Assembly (NCBI GenBank): GCA_910577935.1
Contig: CAJTOT010000001.1
Location: forward strand, 1-64,000
From: an uncultured Hungatella sp.
GTDB taxonomy: Bacteria; Bacillota; Clostridia; Lachnospirales; Lachnospiraceae
Direction of reading: 5' to 3'
Length of the DNA: 64,000 nt
In this document: in pieces, positions 52,977 to 62,305 of the stretch
Position numbering within the stretch: the stretch's first letter is position 1
Layout: each line of letters opens with the position of its first letter
Notes under the pieces: model-generated
Database searches by the model: none
What the model saw: only the letters and a program-made list of their open reading frames with translations
What the model was told of the DNA's origin: nothing
Position numbers and translations under genes: made by a program

Positions 52977-54251
52977 TTATGCCTCGTCGATGGCTTTCCC
53001 GATGTCATGGCGCATATATTTGTTGTCAAAGTGAATCCACTCCGTGGCCTTGTAGGCGTTGGTCCTGGCTGTCTTTAAGTCCTCTCCCAGGGCGGTTACT
53101 CCCAGGACGCGGCCGCCGTTGGTCACCAGCTGTCCTTTTGTGTTCACCTTGCTTCCTGCGTGGAACACATAGTATCCGTCTCTGTCTTTAAAATTGTCAA
53201 GGCCGGATATGGGCAGCCCCTTGTCATAGCGCTCCGGATATCCTTTGGATGCCAGAACCACGCACACCGCCGCATTGTCCTCGAACTCTAAGTCCACCTT
53301 GTCCAGAGTTCCGTCGATGCACGCCTCGAACACATCCACAATATCGTTTTTCATTCTGGGAAGCACCACCTGTGTCTCCGGATCGCCGAACCTGGCGTTG
53401 AATTCCAGAACCCTGGGCCCCTTTGGGGTCAGCATCAGCCCGAAGAAGATGATGCCCTTGAACTCCCTGCCCTCTGCCCTCATGGCGTCCACAGCCGGCT
53501 GAAAGATGTTCTTCCGGCAGAACTCGTCCACCTCCCTGGTGTAGAAGGGGCTTGGTGAAAATGTTCCCATGCCTCCTGTGTTCAGCCCGGTGTCCCCGTC
53601 CCCTGCCCTCTTGTGGTCCTGGGCGGAGGTCATGACCTTGACGGTCTTTCCGTCCACAAAGGAGAGAACCGACACTTCCCGTCCGGTCATGAACTCTTCC
53701 ACCACGATCCTGTCTCCGGCAGAACCGAACTGCTTATCCATCATCAGGGTTCTGACCCCTTCTTTTGCCTCCTCGCGGGTGTTGCAGATGAGAACTCCTT
53801 TTCCCAGGGCCAGCCCGTCCGCCTTCAGGACGATGGGCATGTCCGCCGTCTCCACATAGGCCAGGGCCTTCCGGGGAGAATCGAAGGTCTCATAGGCAGC
53901 CGTGGGGATGTTATACTTTTTCATCAGGTCCTTGGAAAATGCTTTGGAGCTCTCCAGGATCGCCGCCCTCTTCCTGGGCCCGAACACTTTAAGCCCGGCG
54001 GCCTCGAACGCATCCACGGCCCCCGCCGCCAGCGGGTCGTCGGGCCCTATGATGGTGAGATCGATCTCTTTTTCTTTTGCAAACGTTGTCAAGGCATCAA
54101 AATCCATGACCCCTATATCCACGCACTCCGCCGTCCGGGCAATTCCCGCATTGCCGGGGGCGCAGTACAGCTTCTCCACCTTGGGACTCTGAGCCACCTT
54201 CCACGCGATGGCGTGCTCTCTCCCGCCGCCGCCTACGATCAATACTTTCAT
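52977..54251 (-). CDS. purD: Phosphoribosylamine-glycine ligase
   Basis: A 424-residue ATP-grasp enzyme joining glycine to phosphoribosylamine in purine synthesis. The start at ATG 54251 has GAGGAGG 8 bases upstream. N-terminal MKVLIVGGGGREHAIAWK, IGPDDPLAAGAVDAFE, the ATP-grasp block VLKADGLALGKGV (about 147-160), LNTGGMGTFSPSPF and the metal region FNARFGDPETQVVLPR near 290 are all present. It follows purE, purM and purN in the same direction, with a 505-base gap after purN that contains a small plus-strand gene and a terminator. Confidence 0.96.
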   Translation of the reverse strand: MKVLIVGGGGREHAIAWKVAQSPKVEKLYCAPGNAGIARTAECVDIGVMDFDALTTFAKEKEIDLTIIGPDDPLAAGAVDAFEAAGLKVFGPRKRAAILESSKAFSKDLMKKYNIPTAAYETFDSPRKALAYVETADMPIVLKADGLALGKGVLICNTREEAKEGVRTLMMDKQFGSAGDRIVVEEFMTGREVSVLSFVDGKTVKVMTSAQDHKRAGDGDTGLNTGGMGTFSPSPFYTREVDEFCRKNIFQPAVDAMRAEGREFKGIIFFGLMLTPKGPRVLEFNARFGDPETQVVLPRMKNDIVDVFEACIDGTLDKVDLEFEDNAAVCVVLASKGYPERYDKGLPISGLDNFKDRDGYYVFHAGSKVNTKGQLVTNGGRVLGVTALGEDLKTARTNAYKATEWIHFDNKYMRHDIGKAIDEA

Positions 54252-54396
54252 GTTCCGCCTCCTCATACTTGTATGCTTTGTATTTTAGTAAAAAAGATTC
54301 TTTACTATTATATCGGATGCCCCCTGTGAATGCAAAACATTTTTCACTTTGCCGAAAGATTGATCACGGGAAATGGTCACAGGAAACAATAAAATC

Positions 54397-54425
54397 TTTA
54401 CACCTTCCCCGTGATTCGTTATAAT
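54397..54425 (+). promoter_or_regulatory. Strong promoter of a 59-codon gene
   Basis: TTTACA (54397-54402) and a perfect TATAAT (54420-54425) are 17 bases apart, 56 bases upstream of the small gene at 54482. Confidence 0.75.
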
Positions 54426-54481
54426 ATAGATAACAATTCAGATTCCGCATTGGATGGGCGGCTGTGAAAGGGTGGTGAATT

Positions 54482-54661
54482 ATGCCGACAAATGAAAAAG
54501 AATACAACGGTTATCTTCTTGATCAGCTTTCAGCAGTTGAGAGGATCGAGAGACAGGTAAAAAAAGGCGATCTTGAAGCGGTAAAAGAAGAGATTGAGAT
54601 TATAAAAAAAGAGATTAACCGCAAGCTGTATCAAAGGCCTCCTCTGACCAGTGAACAGTAA
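54482..54661 (+). CDS. Small 59-residue charged helical protein
   Basis: ATG 54482, preceded by GGGTGGTG, encodes 59 residues that are strongly charged (EKEYNGYLLDQLSAVERI, then KKGDLEAVKEEIEIIKKEI) and likely one or two helices with coiled-coil character. It has its own promoter with perfect TATAAT and is followed 27 bases later by a strong hairpin terminator, so it is a complete transcription unit. I do not recognise the family. It stands opposite to the pur genes and is too short for most gene callers. Confidence 0.65.
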   Translation: MPTNEKEYNGYLLDQLSAVERIERQVKKGDLEAVKEEIEIIKKEINRKLYQRPPLTSEQ

Positions 54662-54688
54662 CCCTCTATGACGGACAAAAGAACAGCA

Positions 54689-54739
54689 AAAAGGCGCCAG
54701 ATCTCCTCGCTCACGGCGGGGAAAGGCCTGGCGCCTTTT
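54689..54739. terminator. Bidirectional terminator between the small gene and purN
   Basis: AAAAGGCGCCAG (54689-54700) pairs perfectly with CTGGCGCCTTTT (54728-54739). The A-run on the left and T-run on the right make it effective on both strands. It ends the 59-codon gene and the purN transcript. Confidence 0.85.
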
Positions 54740-54755
54740 ATAATTGCAGCAGGTT

Positions 54756-55349
54756 TTAAAGTTTTCCGTTGGCGACCATGTGGATGGCCTGGGGCAGTAT
54801 CTGCCACTCCGCCTCCTCCATGACCCGCCTCTGCAGGCTCTTTGGCGTATCTCCCGGCAGAACCTCCACCGCCTTCTGAAGGATGATGGGGCCGGAGTCC
54901 ATGCCCTCGTCTACAAAATGCACCGTGGCTCCGGTGAGCTTCACCCCTCTTTTCAGAGCCGCCTCGTGGACCTTGAGCCCATAGTACCCCACCCCGCAGA
55001 AGGACGGAATCAGGGAGGGATGGACATTGATGATCCTGTTTCTGTACTTCCGGATCATGGCGGCGGGGATGGTCACCAGAAATCCGGCCAGCACAATCAG
55101 GTCGAGACCGAATTGGTCCACCTTCTCCAGAAGGGCGTCGTTGAAGGCCTCCCTGGTCTCAAATGACCTGGGGGACAGGCACACGGCCTCAATCCCGTGG
55201 TTCCTGGCGCGCTCTAAGGCGTAGGCGCCGGGATTGTTGCTGATGACCACCTCCACCTTGGCGTTGGTGACGGCCCCGCTGTCTATGGAATCCAGAATCG
55301 CCTGAAGGTTGGTTCCTCCTCCTGACACCATGACGCCGACTCTCAGCAT
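54756..55349 (-). CDS. purN: Phosphoribosylglycinamide formyltransferase
   Basis: A 197-residue enzyme that formylates GAR with 10-formyl-THF in purine synthesis. Family signatures: LRVGVMVSGGGTNLQAILD, VVISNNPGAYALERA, RIINVHPSLIPSF (about 105-117, catalytic Asn-His) and ATVHFVDEGMDSGPII with the catalytic Asp. Length is normal. It overlaps the purM stop by 7 bases and is followed by a bidirectional terminator, so the purE-purM-purN transcript may end here and purD may have its own start. Confidence 0.96.
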   Translation of the reverse strand: MLRVGVMVSGGGTNLQAILDSIDSGAVTNAKVEVVISNNPGAYALERARNHGIEAVCLSPRSFETREAFNDALLEKVDQFGLDLIVLAGFLVTIPAAMIRKYRNRIINVHPSLIPSFCGVGYYGLKVHEAALKRGVKLTGATVHFVDEGMDSGPIILQKAVEVLPGDTPKSLQRRVMEEAEWQILPQAIHMVANGKL

Positions 55350-56374
55350 AAGGTCACCCCTTTTTCTCCTTCTTCGACGGCGCCGATGACATAGGGGGTA
55401 TCCCCCGCCGCCTTAATGGCTTCCATGGCCTTCTCTGCCTCTGCTTTATCCACCGCCACGATCATGCCGATTCCCATGTTGTAGGTGTTGTACATCATCT
55501 CTTCGGCGATATCGCCCCGTTCTGCCAGCAGACGGAAGACGGCGGGGACCTGATAGCTGTCTTTCCTGATCACAGCCCTTGTGCCCTCTCTCAGCATGCG
55601 GGGCACATTTTCATAGAACCCGCCTCCGGTAATATGGCAGCATGCCTTCACGGCCACTCCTGCCTGCCTGATGCTCTTGAGGGCTTTCACATAGATCCTG
55701 GTTGGCGTCAGGAGAGCCTCCCCCAGAGTCTTCCCCAGCTGGTCATAGTAGGTATTCAGGCCCTCCCTGGTCATCTCTTTCTCAAACACCTTGCGGACAA
55801 GGGAGAAGCCGTTGCTGTGGACGCCTGTGGACGCCATGCCTATGAGCACGTCCCCGGCTTTTAAGTTCTCTCCGGTGATCATGTCCTTTTTGTCGCAGAC
55901 ACCTACCGCGAAGCCTGCCAGGTCGTAGTCCTCCTCCGGCATCAGCCCCGGATGCTCCGCCGTCTCGCCTCCGATGAGGGCCGCCTCCGACTGGACGCAG
56001 CCCTCCGCCACGCCCTTGACGATCTGTGCGATCTTCTCCGGATAATTCTTTCCGCAGGCAATGTAGTCCAGGAAAAACAGAGGCTCGCCGCCGGCGCAGG
56101 CGATATCGTTGACACACATGGCCACCGCGTCGATGCCGATGGTGTCATGCCTGTCCATGATGATGGCAAGCTTTACCTTTGTCCCGCAGCCGTCTGTCCC
56201 AGACAGAAGCACCGGCTCCTCCATCTCCTTGATCTTTGACAGGGAGAAGGCGCCGGAAAAACCACCCAGACCGCCCAGAACCTCCGGGCGCATGGTTCCT
56301 GTCACATACTTTTTCATCAGCTCCACCGACTTGTATCCGGCCTCGATATCCACTCCGGCTTTCTTGTAATCCAT
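55343..56374 (-). CDS. purM: Phosphoribosylformylglycinamidine cyclo-ligase
   Basis: A 343-residue AIR synthetase that closes the imidazole ring using ATP. ATG 56374 follows GGAGG by 7 bases. Signatures: DYKKAGVDIEAG, LLSGTDGCGTKVKLA (about 60-74), DTIGIDAVAMCVNDI, ALIGGETAEHPG (about 133) and KACCHITGGGFYENVPR (about 240). It sits 37 bases after purE and overlaps purN. Confidence 0.97.
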   Translation of the reverse strand: MDYKKAGVDIEAGYKSVELMKKYVTGTMRPEVLGGLGGFSGAFSLSKIKEMEEPVLLSGTDGCGTKVKLAIIMDRHDTIGIDAVAMCVNDIACAGGEPLFFLDYIACGKNYPEKIAQIVKGVAEGCVQSEAALIGGETAEHPGLMPEEDYDLAGFAVGVCDKKDMITGENLKAGDVLIGMASTGVHSNGFSLVRKVFEKEMTREGLNTYYDQLGKTLGEALLTPTRIYVKALKSIRQAGVAVKACCHITGGGFYENVPRMLREGTRAVIRKDSYQVPAVFRLLAERGDIAEEMMYNTYNMGIGMIVAVDKAEAEKAMEAIKAAGDTPYVIGAVEEGEKGVTLC

Positions 56375-56411
56375 AACCAATCCTCCGTCATCTTGCGCGC
56401 CTGCAGGGCCG

Positions 56412-56930
56412 CTATTTTTTCATCTGTTCCAAGTATTCTCTGTATCCGATCTCGTCCAGCTTCCCGGCTTTTTTCACCACGTCGTTTTTCAGCGACTCGG
56501 AGTAGGCTTTCAGCCGTCCAAGGAGCTCCGGGTCTGAGGCGGCGAGAATCTTGGCCGCCAGGATTCCCGCGTTGGTTCCCCCGTTGATGGCCACGGTGGC
56601 CACCGGGATGCCGGAAGGCATCTGCACGATGGAGTAGAGAGAGTCCACGCCGCCAAGGTCAGATGTCTTCATGGGGATGCCGATCACCGGCATGGGAACC
56701 AGCGCCGCGCACATCCCCGGCAGATGAGCCGCCTTCCCGGCCCCTGCGATCACTACCTTGACGCCCTTCTCTTCTAAAGACTTCGCGTACTGAAAAAAGA
56801 TATCCGGCTCCCTGTGGGCGGAGATGATGGTCATCTCAAAATCAACCCCCAGCTTCTCCAGTATATCCGCTGCCTGCGCCATAACAGGCATATCCGAGTC
56901 GCTGCCCATTACGATTCCAACCTTAGCCAT
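56412..56930 (-). CDS. purE: N5-carboxyaminoimidazole ribonucleotide mutase
   Basis: A 172-residue class I PurE that moves the carboxyl group of N5-CAIR to give CAIR. ATG 56930 is chosen because AAGGAG lies 8 bases upstream and AKVGIVMGSDSDMPVM is the family start. ISAHREPD (about 42-49) and VVIAGAGKAAHLPGM (about 65-80) carry the substrate-binding residues. It is the first gene of the pur group. No classical purine riboswitch was recognised upstream; the leader instead meets a dispersed repeat. Confidence 0.96.
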   Translation of the reverse strand: MAKVGIVMGSDSDMPVMAQAADILEKLGVDFEMTIISAHREPDIFFQYAKSLEEKGVKVVIAGAGKAAHLPGMCAALVPMPVIGIPMKTSDLGGVDSLYSIVQMPSGIPVATVAINGGTNAGILAAKILAASDPELLGRLKAYSESLKNDVVKKAGKLDEIGYREYLEQMKK

Positions 56931-56992
56931 AGCCATTCTCCTTCTTGTGTTCATTTTTTGTGTAAACCACATCTTTAGCATAAAACCTTCAT

Positions 56993-57020
56993 ACCGCCTG
57001 TTTTGGCGGTGGAACTTTCA
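56993..57020 (+). repeat. Extra 3' module of the 110-bp repeat
   Basis: ACCGCC-tgtttt-GGCGGT followed by GGAACTTTCA (56993-57020) reproduces the hairpin and the GGRACTTTCA strand that end the full repeat, just before copy 2 begins at 57027. The TGAAAGT strand of copy 2 could pair with either 3' module. Confidence 0.5.
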
Positions 57021-57026
57021 CAGAAA

Positions 57027-57136
57027 ACCTCCATGCGCCCGGCGGCGGACGCGCCACCACCCATGAAAGTTCTGCAGGCGCATTTGGCATACCTGAATGA
57101 ATGCCGCCTAATCGGCGGCGGGACTTTCATAGTAAC
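57027..57136 (+). repeat. 110-bp dispersed repeat, copy 2
   Basis: It is the same element as 50693-50802 with 6 differences. In the second stem the C-G pair becomes a U-G wobble (TGAAAGTTC with GGACTTTCA), which keeps pairing. The first stem gains one C-A mismatch. It lies between the purE start and the DUF4132 stop, oriented against both genes. Confidence 0.75.
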
Positions 57137-57212
57137 ATCATACAGGTATTTTCAGATACCGTCAAGATATTTAATAAATTCCTGCTGCTGTCCCCCGGTC
57201 ACATGCCGCAGG

Positions 57213-60200
57213 TCACATAATCTGCTCCAGAATAAAGGGGTCCTTTATCTTCTTATCCTCTGCCAGCAGCACAATCTTGGACATGATCTCCGCGGTCTTG
57301 GGGTCTTCGTCCACGAAGGGGAGGAACAGCTTTCCCCTTTTCTGGCTGTGCACCGGAAGAATGTGAAGCATGGCGCCCCCCTCCTGGTGTGTCACGCCGC
57401 TTCCCAGGTGGACGGAATAGCGGGCGCGGCTTCCGGCGATGAGGGCGTGGCTGTCCTTTAAGGTCACATTCTTTAAGCCGAACAGAGGCAGGTTGAATTC
57501 CACAATGGCTCTTCTCATCTCTATGGTGGAATGGCTGGTCTCCGGGTCCACGCCTCCCGCGTGAGCCACGCTGACGGCCAGGTCCACATCCCGCATGACC
57601 TCGCTGTAGATAAGGTCCGGGACCTCCTGGATGGTCAGAGGCTCGAAGGTCTTCCTGTGGGAGAACTCCACCCACTCCAGCGTAGGCGCCTCCACATCGC
57701 TGGGGGAGAACCAGTCGGCCATGGCGTAGATTCTGGCGATAATATTTTCTTTATAGAAAATTTTCTGAAGCCCTTCCTCATAGTCCGCCACCCAGCGGCG
57801 GCTCTTTAAGGCCCCCACAGTCTTCTGGGGCTGTATCTGATTGCCGGCGAACATGCGGGAATATCTCAGCCCCAGCTCCTCCGGCATCTTCACATACAGC
57901 TCCCGGAAGACCTGCTTGAAGGGCTGGCGGAGCTGATGCTCAAACAGGTACTTCTGGTATTCATGCCACATGCCTGCCTTGTACAGGTCCAGAGGGTGGG
58001 CGATGCGCAGCCTGTCATCTGCCCCCAAGGGAAGGCTCTCCCCAGCCCACGTTCGGAGCCTAAGACCTGCCGCCTCCTCCGCGAAGCCCATCTTGTCCCC
58101 GCAGGCGAACACCAGAGGGCTGAGAATCGCCTTCACTACAGGGTTTTTAAACAGCCCGCCCACTTCCGCCGCCGTGAACCACTCCCCGCTTTCCATGGAC
58201 TCTTCCATCATCTTTTTCGCCCTGATGTACTGGTCCTTCAGCTTCTTGTGGGCGTCCTTCACCTCCAGGATATAGGGCTTCTTCCCCAGCCTGGAGGGCA
58301 CGGATTTTAACAGCTTCCCGTTTTTCCGGCACAGGATGCCGCTCCTTCCCTCCTGGCTGATCTCCAGGCGGACTTCCACATCCTCCACAGGCGTCCACTC
58401 CATGTAGGGAGTCAATTCCTGTATCAGCTCTGTCTCCATATTCAGGGTAAGCCTGGTCACGTCGGAAAATCCGGCGTGGACGCTTAGGTTCACCAGTCCG
58501 ATCCGGGCGGTCTTGGTCTCGCTGGCCCGCCTCTGGGCTCCGTACTTCTTTGCATCCTTGGCGTAATTCTGGATAAACTGATACCGCCCCACCATATCTT
58601 TTTTCTGTTCTCTGCCAAAGGGAACCAGGCCGTAGCTCATCAGCAGGTCCTTGTTTCTCTTTGCCCCGATTTCCGCCCGAAGCTGCTCCAGGGTCACCTT
58701 TCCGGAAGCCGCGTCCGCGTATTTTCTGGCTCTCGAGTGCTTCTGTCCGTCTGAAATATACTTGGCCGCCTTGTAGAGAAGGCTGAAATTCTTTTCCCCG
58801 AGAAGGGCGTAGCACTCCTTAAACCAGTCGATATCAAAAGCTCCGTCCTGAAGCTCTTCCATGGACAGCGGCGTGTATTTGGCGATCATGGCCTGTTTTT
58901 GCTCGTCGAAGCGCTCATTCATGTGGGCCATGAAATAGTAGCAGCCGCTCTTTAAACCCTTCCACCCCAGATACTCCTGTATGATGTCAATCCACTGGGG
59001 CGCGTACATGGCCACCTCCACCAGCCGGTCCGCCTTAACGCTGGTTCCTTTCAGGGCTTCTTTTAAAGTATTTTTGTCATCACCTTCTGCAGGGTAGCAG
59101 GACTTTAACAGAAGGCTCAGGGTATCCTTCTTGTTGTTTTTGGAGGAATAGTACCAGGAGTAATAGGTCTCCCGGCTCAAGGTGTCCTTCCCCAGGGCCA
59201 TGAGAATCCTGGCAAGGTACTCTGCGCCCCGGATGTAGGAGACGCCCGCCATGTCCGGGGACACAGGGGTCTCCGCCTCGCCGCGGCGGAGTTCGATATC
59301 CACCAGCACAGGTATGATGGTGTCATACAGATCCTTCACCAGTTTTCCGCACCAGGTATCCGGCCCCACAAGCTCCCCGCCCCGCTCTGTGATGTCGCGG
59401 CCCATGGAGCTGCCGAAAAACTTGTTCCACAGCTGCCGGTTGGCCGGCTTCTGGTACTCTCCCTTCACCAGCTGGCACAGGGCCCGGAGACAGGTGCCCC
59501 TGTGATAGTAGTTCAGCACCGCCTTGAACAGGATATCCCTGGAGATCAGCCCCATATGAAATGCCTTCAAAAACCAGTAGGGCCTCATGGGGGTCATCCC
59601 CTCCCAGCTTGAGTTGCTGCCGCTGAAGAACTGGGTTCTCTCCCGGTTCAGCCGGCACTTAAGCTCCAGCCCCCAGGCGGCGTGGAAAGCCTCTGTAAAC
59701 TCCTGGTCTGTCTCCCAGTACTGAAGCCCCTCCAGAAAACGGTCGATAAACCGGATCTGGCTGGCGCAGGCGGAAGAGTTGTAAAGATTGTCGTTCCAGC
59801 CCTTGTAACGGTAGGAAATCATCACATTATCCTTGTTCATGGCGGGAGTCAGGGCTCTGGCCGCCTGGATACCGGCCTTTAACAGGAATTTTTTGTCGAT
59901 GAACTCCTGGCGGAAGAGTGACCGTATCTCACTTATCTGCCTGGGGTATTCCAGGGGTAAGGGTTCCGGCTTAAAGGGCATTTTCCCAAAAAGGACCTTA
60001 TAGAAGGGGCGGCTGTTCTCATAGAGCTCGCTGTTCGGAAAAAGCAGCCGGGCCTCCAGCTCCACGAAGACGGCGTAATCCCTGATCTCCTCCTGGTAAA
60101 AGGCCTTCAGTTCCTCTTTCAGCGGATAGCATTCAAGCCCGAAAAATCCTCTGTCGTTTGCGGCGCTCCCCTTCACCCGCCGGAATGAGTCTCCGATGAG

Positions 60201-62303
60201 GGTCTTGTCCCCGGAGGCAGACTCATACTCGTCGTCCTTGTGGGCTGCCACCAGAGCGTCGAGCTTTTTGATTTTCTCTATAACTTTCCTCTCCTCCAGG
60301 CGGACGCACTGTTTCAGGGCATCTGTTCCCGGCTTCTGATCAGGAATCTCCTCCTCTGCCTCAGGGTCGTAAAGCCCGAAGCCTTTTTCCAAAGCCCCGG
60401 AGGGCTGGTGATTTCCAAGGATCTCCCCCAGAAGCACCTTCTCCTTGTCAGTAGGGTTCTCTATGAGGGAGGCGAGAGGTTTCACCTTCTCGAACAATTC
60501 TGCCTTCTCCTTCTGGGAGGACAGACGCAAAAGCAGGTCCAGACCGCCGCCGCGCTTCTCTTCCTTTTTGTCCGCCAAAAGCCGTTTCAGACACTCTTCC
60601 ATATCTTTTTCAGGCTGTTGCATGAGGAAGTTCAGAAGCTCCCTGCGCAGGCCGCTTCTCTTAAAACGCAGCATATCCTCCATGAGTTCGTAATCCCGGC
60701 TCTCCAGTGACAGACGTTTCGCCAGGGAAACAGCCTTCCTGGAGGCAGACTCCTCCGCAATTCCCATGGATTTGATCAAAATATCCCTCTGCGCCCTGTT
60801 TTTGGGATTATACAAAAGGAGGGTCATCAAGTCGGCCCGTCCGTAGCTTCCGGACATTTCCCCCAGAAGCTCTGCCGCCTGAGTGATCTTCTCCTGGTCC
60901 TCCAGCACGTAGGCGAGAAAGGCCAGATGCCAGATCACATTGGCAGGGGTCATCTCCACCCGGTACCAGGGGAAGATGCAGGGATCATAGACCAGCCCTT
61001 TTTTGGGAATATGCTCATAGACACTGTAAAATCTGTGGTACAGGGATTCGGCCTCATCCCGGCTGTCATAGTAATCCTTCACCGCCGGCTTCACCGGCCG
61101 TTCTTCTCCCCTGCCGTCGGAATCCCTTTTCAGCAGCCCCCGCACCCAGCCGAAAAGCCCCGAGGAGTAGGCGGGAAGAAAGGCGGCCACCAGCTCTAAG
61201 TCGTCGCTGTACTCTAAAATCACTTTCTTGGCAGCTTTCTTCTTGATCTGTTCGTCAAACAGGTTCTGGTTGTAGTAGGACGCGGTCAGCTTCTGGTTCT
61301 TCGTGCCGAAGTCGATGAGCTTCATCATGGCCTCCACCGCATCCTCAGCCTCATCGAAGCCCAGGGCCCACAAGGCCACGCTGATCTCGACGGAATCATT
61401 GCCTGCCAGCAGTTTCCGGCAGAGGCTCTTGTCTCTCAGACACTGGCCCATAAGGCTTAACAGCTTGTCCGTGACCCGGTCCGCATTGTTCTCGTCAAAG
61501 ATCCCGATCCAGGCAGCGATGGACCGCTTGACAGAGGAATACCGGCTTAAGTTGTTGTCCTCGATGACTTTGAGGAGTGTGAGGAACGCCTCCCTGGTCC
61601 CCTCGTCCATAGACTCACAGATGCTCTGGCGAAGACCCTCCTGAAGCCTGGCCGCCAGGAGAAGGTCCCCCAGAAGCTTATGTAGTTCGGCGCTGTCAGA
61701 CCGGAGGATTCCCAGAATCATCTCCCGGTTCAGATAAGCGGTGTTGTTTTCGCTTAAAATCAGATCTTTTAAGGCGTCGATGACCTTCTGGTTGTTCCGG
61801 TCGATCTCCGCCGCGTAGATATAGCTGAAATTCCTGTCAAAGCCCCAGGAATTCCTGGCGTAGTCCAATATCTCCGGGTCCATGCGGCCGTAGATAAAGT
61901 CCTCCACGGACACCTTGCAGTACCCTAAGTTTTCGTAAGCCGCCAGGATGAAAAAAGCCTGTCGGGCGCAGGGACCGTAGCTGGCTGTTCTCACCGTCCT
62001 CCTGTTCCAGCCTGCCGAAAAAGGAAATTTGTTCAGCTTGTCCACAATATACAAAAACGACTCTGTCAGCTCCCGGGGGACAAAAAAGCCGACAAGCTCT
62101 CTTCCCCGGAACCACTTGGCCAGAGACCCTTGTTCTGTCTTGTAAAATCCGGCTGTCACCTTGGAAATGTTGGTTCCCGCGCTCCCCAGCACGTCAAGGG
62201 CCAGGGCTTTGTCCTGTCCGGACAGTTCTGCCAGCTTTCTGTCCCTCCGGGCCCTTCTCGCCTTATCCAGGGCCGCCCGGGTATTTCTGTCGTACTCTCC
62301 CAT
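57213..62303 (-). CDS. Giant DUF4132 protein
   Basis: A 1696-residue cytosolic protein. ATG 62303 follows AGGAAGG, 2 bases after the preceding gene's stop. Most of the length is helical with leucine-rich short repeats (EAVSLAKRLSLESRDYELME style), suggestive of ARM/HEAT-like repeats across about 100-700. The C-terminal part (about 1450-1696) carries the DUF4132 domain: RRWVADYEEGLQKIFY, then WFSPSDVEAPTLEWVEFSHRKTFEP. DUF4132 occurs in MolR/YehI-like proteins of unclear role. It is the last gene of a three-gene operon with a small unknown protein and an M29 aminopeptidase. Confidence 0.85.
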   Translation of the reverse strand: MGEYDRNTRAALDKARRARRDRKLAELSGQDKALALDVLGSAGTNISKVTAGFYKTEQGSLAKWFRGRELVGFFVPRELTESFLYIVDKLNKFPFSAGWNRRTVRTASYGPCARQAFFILAAYENLGYCKVSVEDFIYGRMDPEILDYARNSWGFDRNFSYIYAAEIDRNNQKVIDALKDLILSENNTAYLNREMILGILRSDSAELHKLLGDLLLAARLQEGLRQSICESMDEGTREAFLTLLKVIEDNNLSRYSSVKRSIAAWIGIFDENNADRVTDKLLSLMGQCLRDKSLCRKLLAGNDSVEISVALWALGFDEAEDAVEAMMKLIDFGTKNQKLTASYYNQNLFDEQIKKKAAKKVILEYSDDLELVAAFLPAYSSGLFGWVRGLLKRDSDGRGEERPVKPAVKDYYDSRDEAESLYHRFYSVYEHIPKKGLVYDPCIFPWYRVEMTPANVIWHLAFLAYVLEDQEKITQAAELLGEMSGSYGRADLMTLLLYNPKNRAQRDILIKSMGIAEESASRKAVSLAKRLSLESRDYELMEDMLRFKRSGLRRELLNFLMQQPEKDMEECLKRLLADKKEEKRGGGLDLLLRLSSQKEKAELFEKVKPLASLIENPTDKEKVLLGEILGNHQPSGALEKGFGLYDPEAEEEIPDQKPGTDALKQCVRLEERKVIEKIKKLDALVAAHKDDEYESASGDKTLIGDSFRRVKGSAANDRGFFGLECYPLKEELKAFYQEEIRDYAVFVELEARLLFPNSELYENSRPFYKVLFGKMPFKPEPLPLEYPRQISEIRSLFRQEFIDKKFLLKAGIQAARALTPAMNKDNVMISYRYKGWNDNLYNSSACASQIRFIDRFLEGLQYWETDQEFTEAFHAAWGLELKCRLNRERTQFFSGSNSSWEGMTPMRPYWFLKAFHMGLISRDILFKAVLNYYHRGTCLRALCQLVKGEYQKPANRQLWNKFFGSSMGRDITERGGELVGPDTWCGKLVKDLYDTIIPVLVDIELRRGEAETPVSPDMAGVSYIRGAEYLARILMALGKDTLSRETYYSWYYSSKNNKKDTLSLLLKSCYPAEGDDKNTLKEALKGTSVKADRLVEVAMYAPQWIDIIQEYLGWKGLKSGCYYFMAHMNERFDEQKQAMIAKYTPLSMEELQDGAFDIDWFKECYALLGEKNFSLLYKAAKYISDGQKHSRARKYADAASGKVTLEQLRAEIGAKRNKDLLMSYGLVPFGREQKKDMVGRYQFIQNYAKDAKKYGAQRRASETKTARIGLVNLSVHAGFSDVTRLTLNMETELIQELTPYMEWTPVEDVEVRLEISQEGRSGILCRKNGKLLKSVPSRLGKKPYILEVKDAHKKLKDQYIRAKKMMEESMESGEWFTAAEVGGLFKNPVVKAILSPLVFACGDKMGFAEEAAGLRLRTWAGESLPLGADDRLRIAHPLDLYKAGMWHEYQKYLFEHQLRQPFKQVFRELYVKMPEELGLRYSRMFAGNQIQPQKTVGALKSRRWVADYEEGLQKIFYKENIIARIYAMADWFSPSDVEAPTLEWVEFSHRKTFEPLTIQEVPDLIYSEVMRDVDLAVSVAHAGGVDPETSHSTIEMRRAIVEFNLPLFGLKNVTLKDSHALIAGSRARYSVHLGSGVTHQEGGAMLHILPVHSQKRGKLFLPFVDEDPKTAEIMSKIVLLAEDKKIKDPFILEQIM

Positions 62304-62305
62304 GA

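Noticed and set aside
56931..57026. Purine riboswitch upstream of purE
   Set aside because: I looked for the guanine/adenine and PRPP riboswitch layouts on the minus strand and saw no matching core; only the repeat is present.
57003..57461. Plus-strand frame running through repeat copy 2 and the end of the DUF4132 gene
   Set aside because: The frame differs between repeat copies mostly at amino-acid-changing sites and runs antisense to a real gene.
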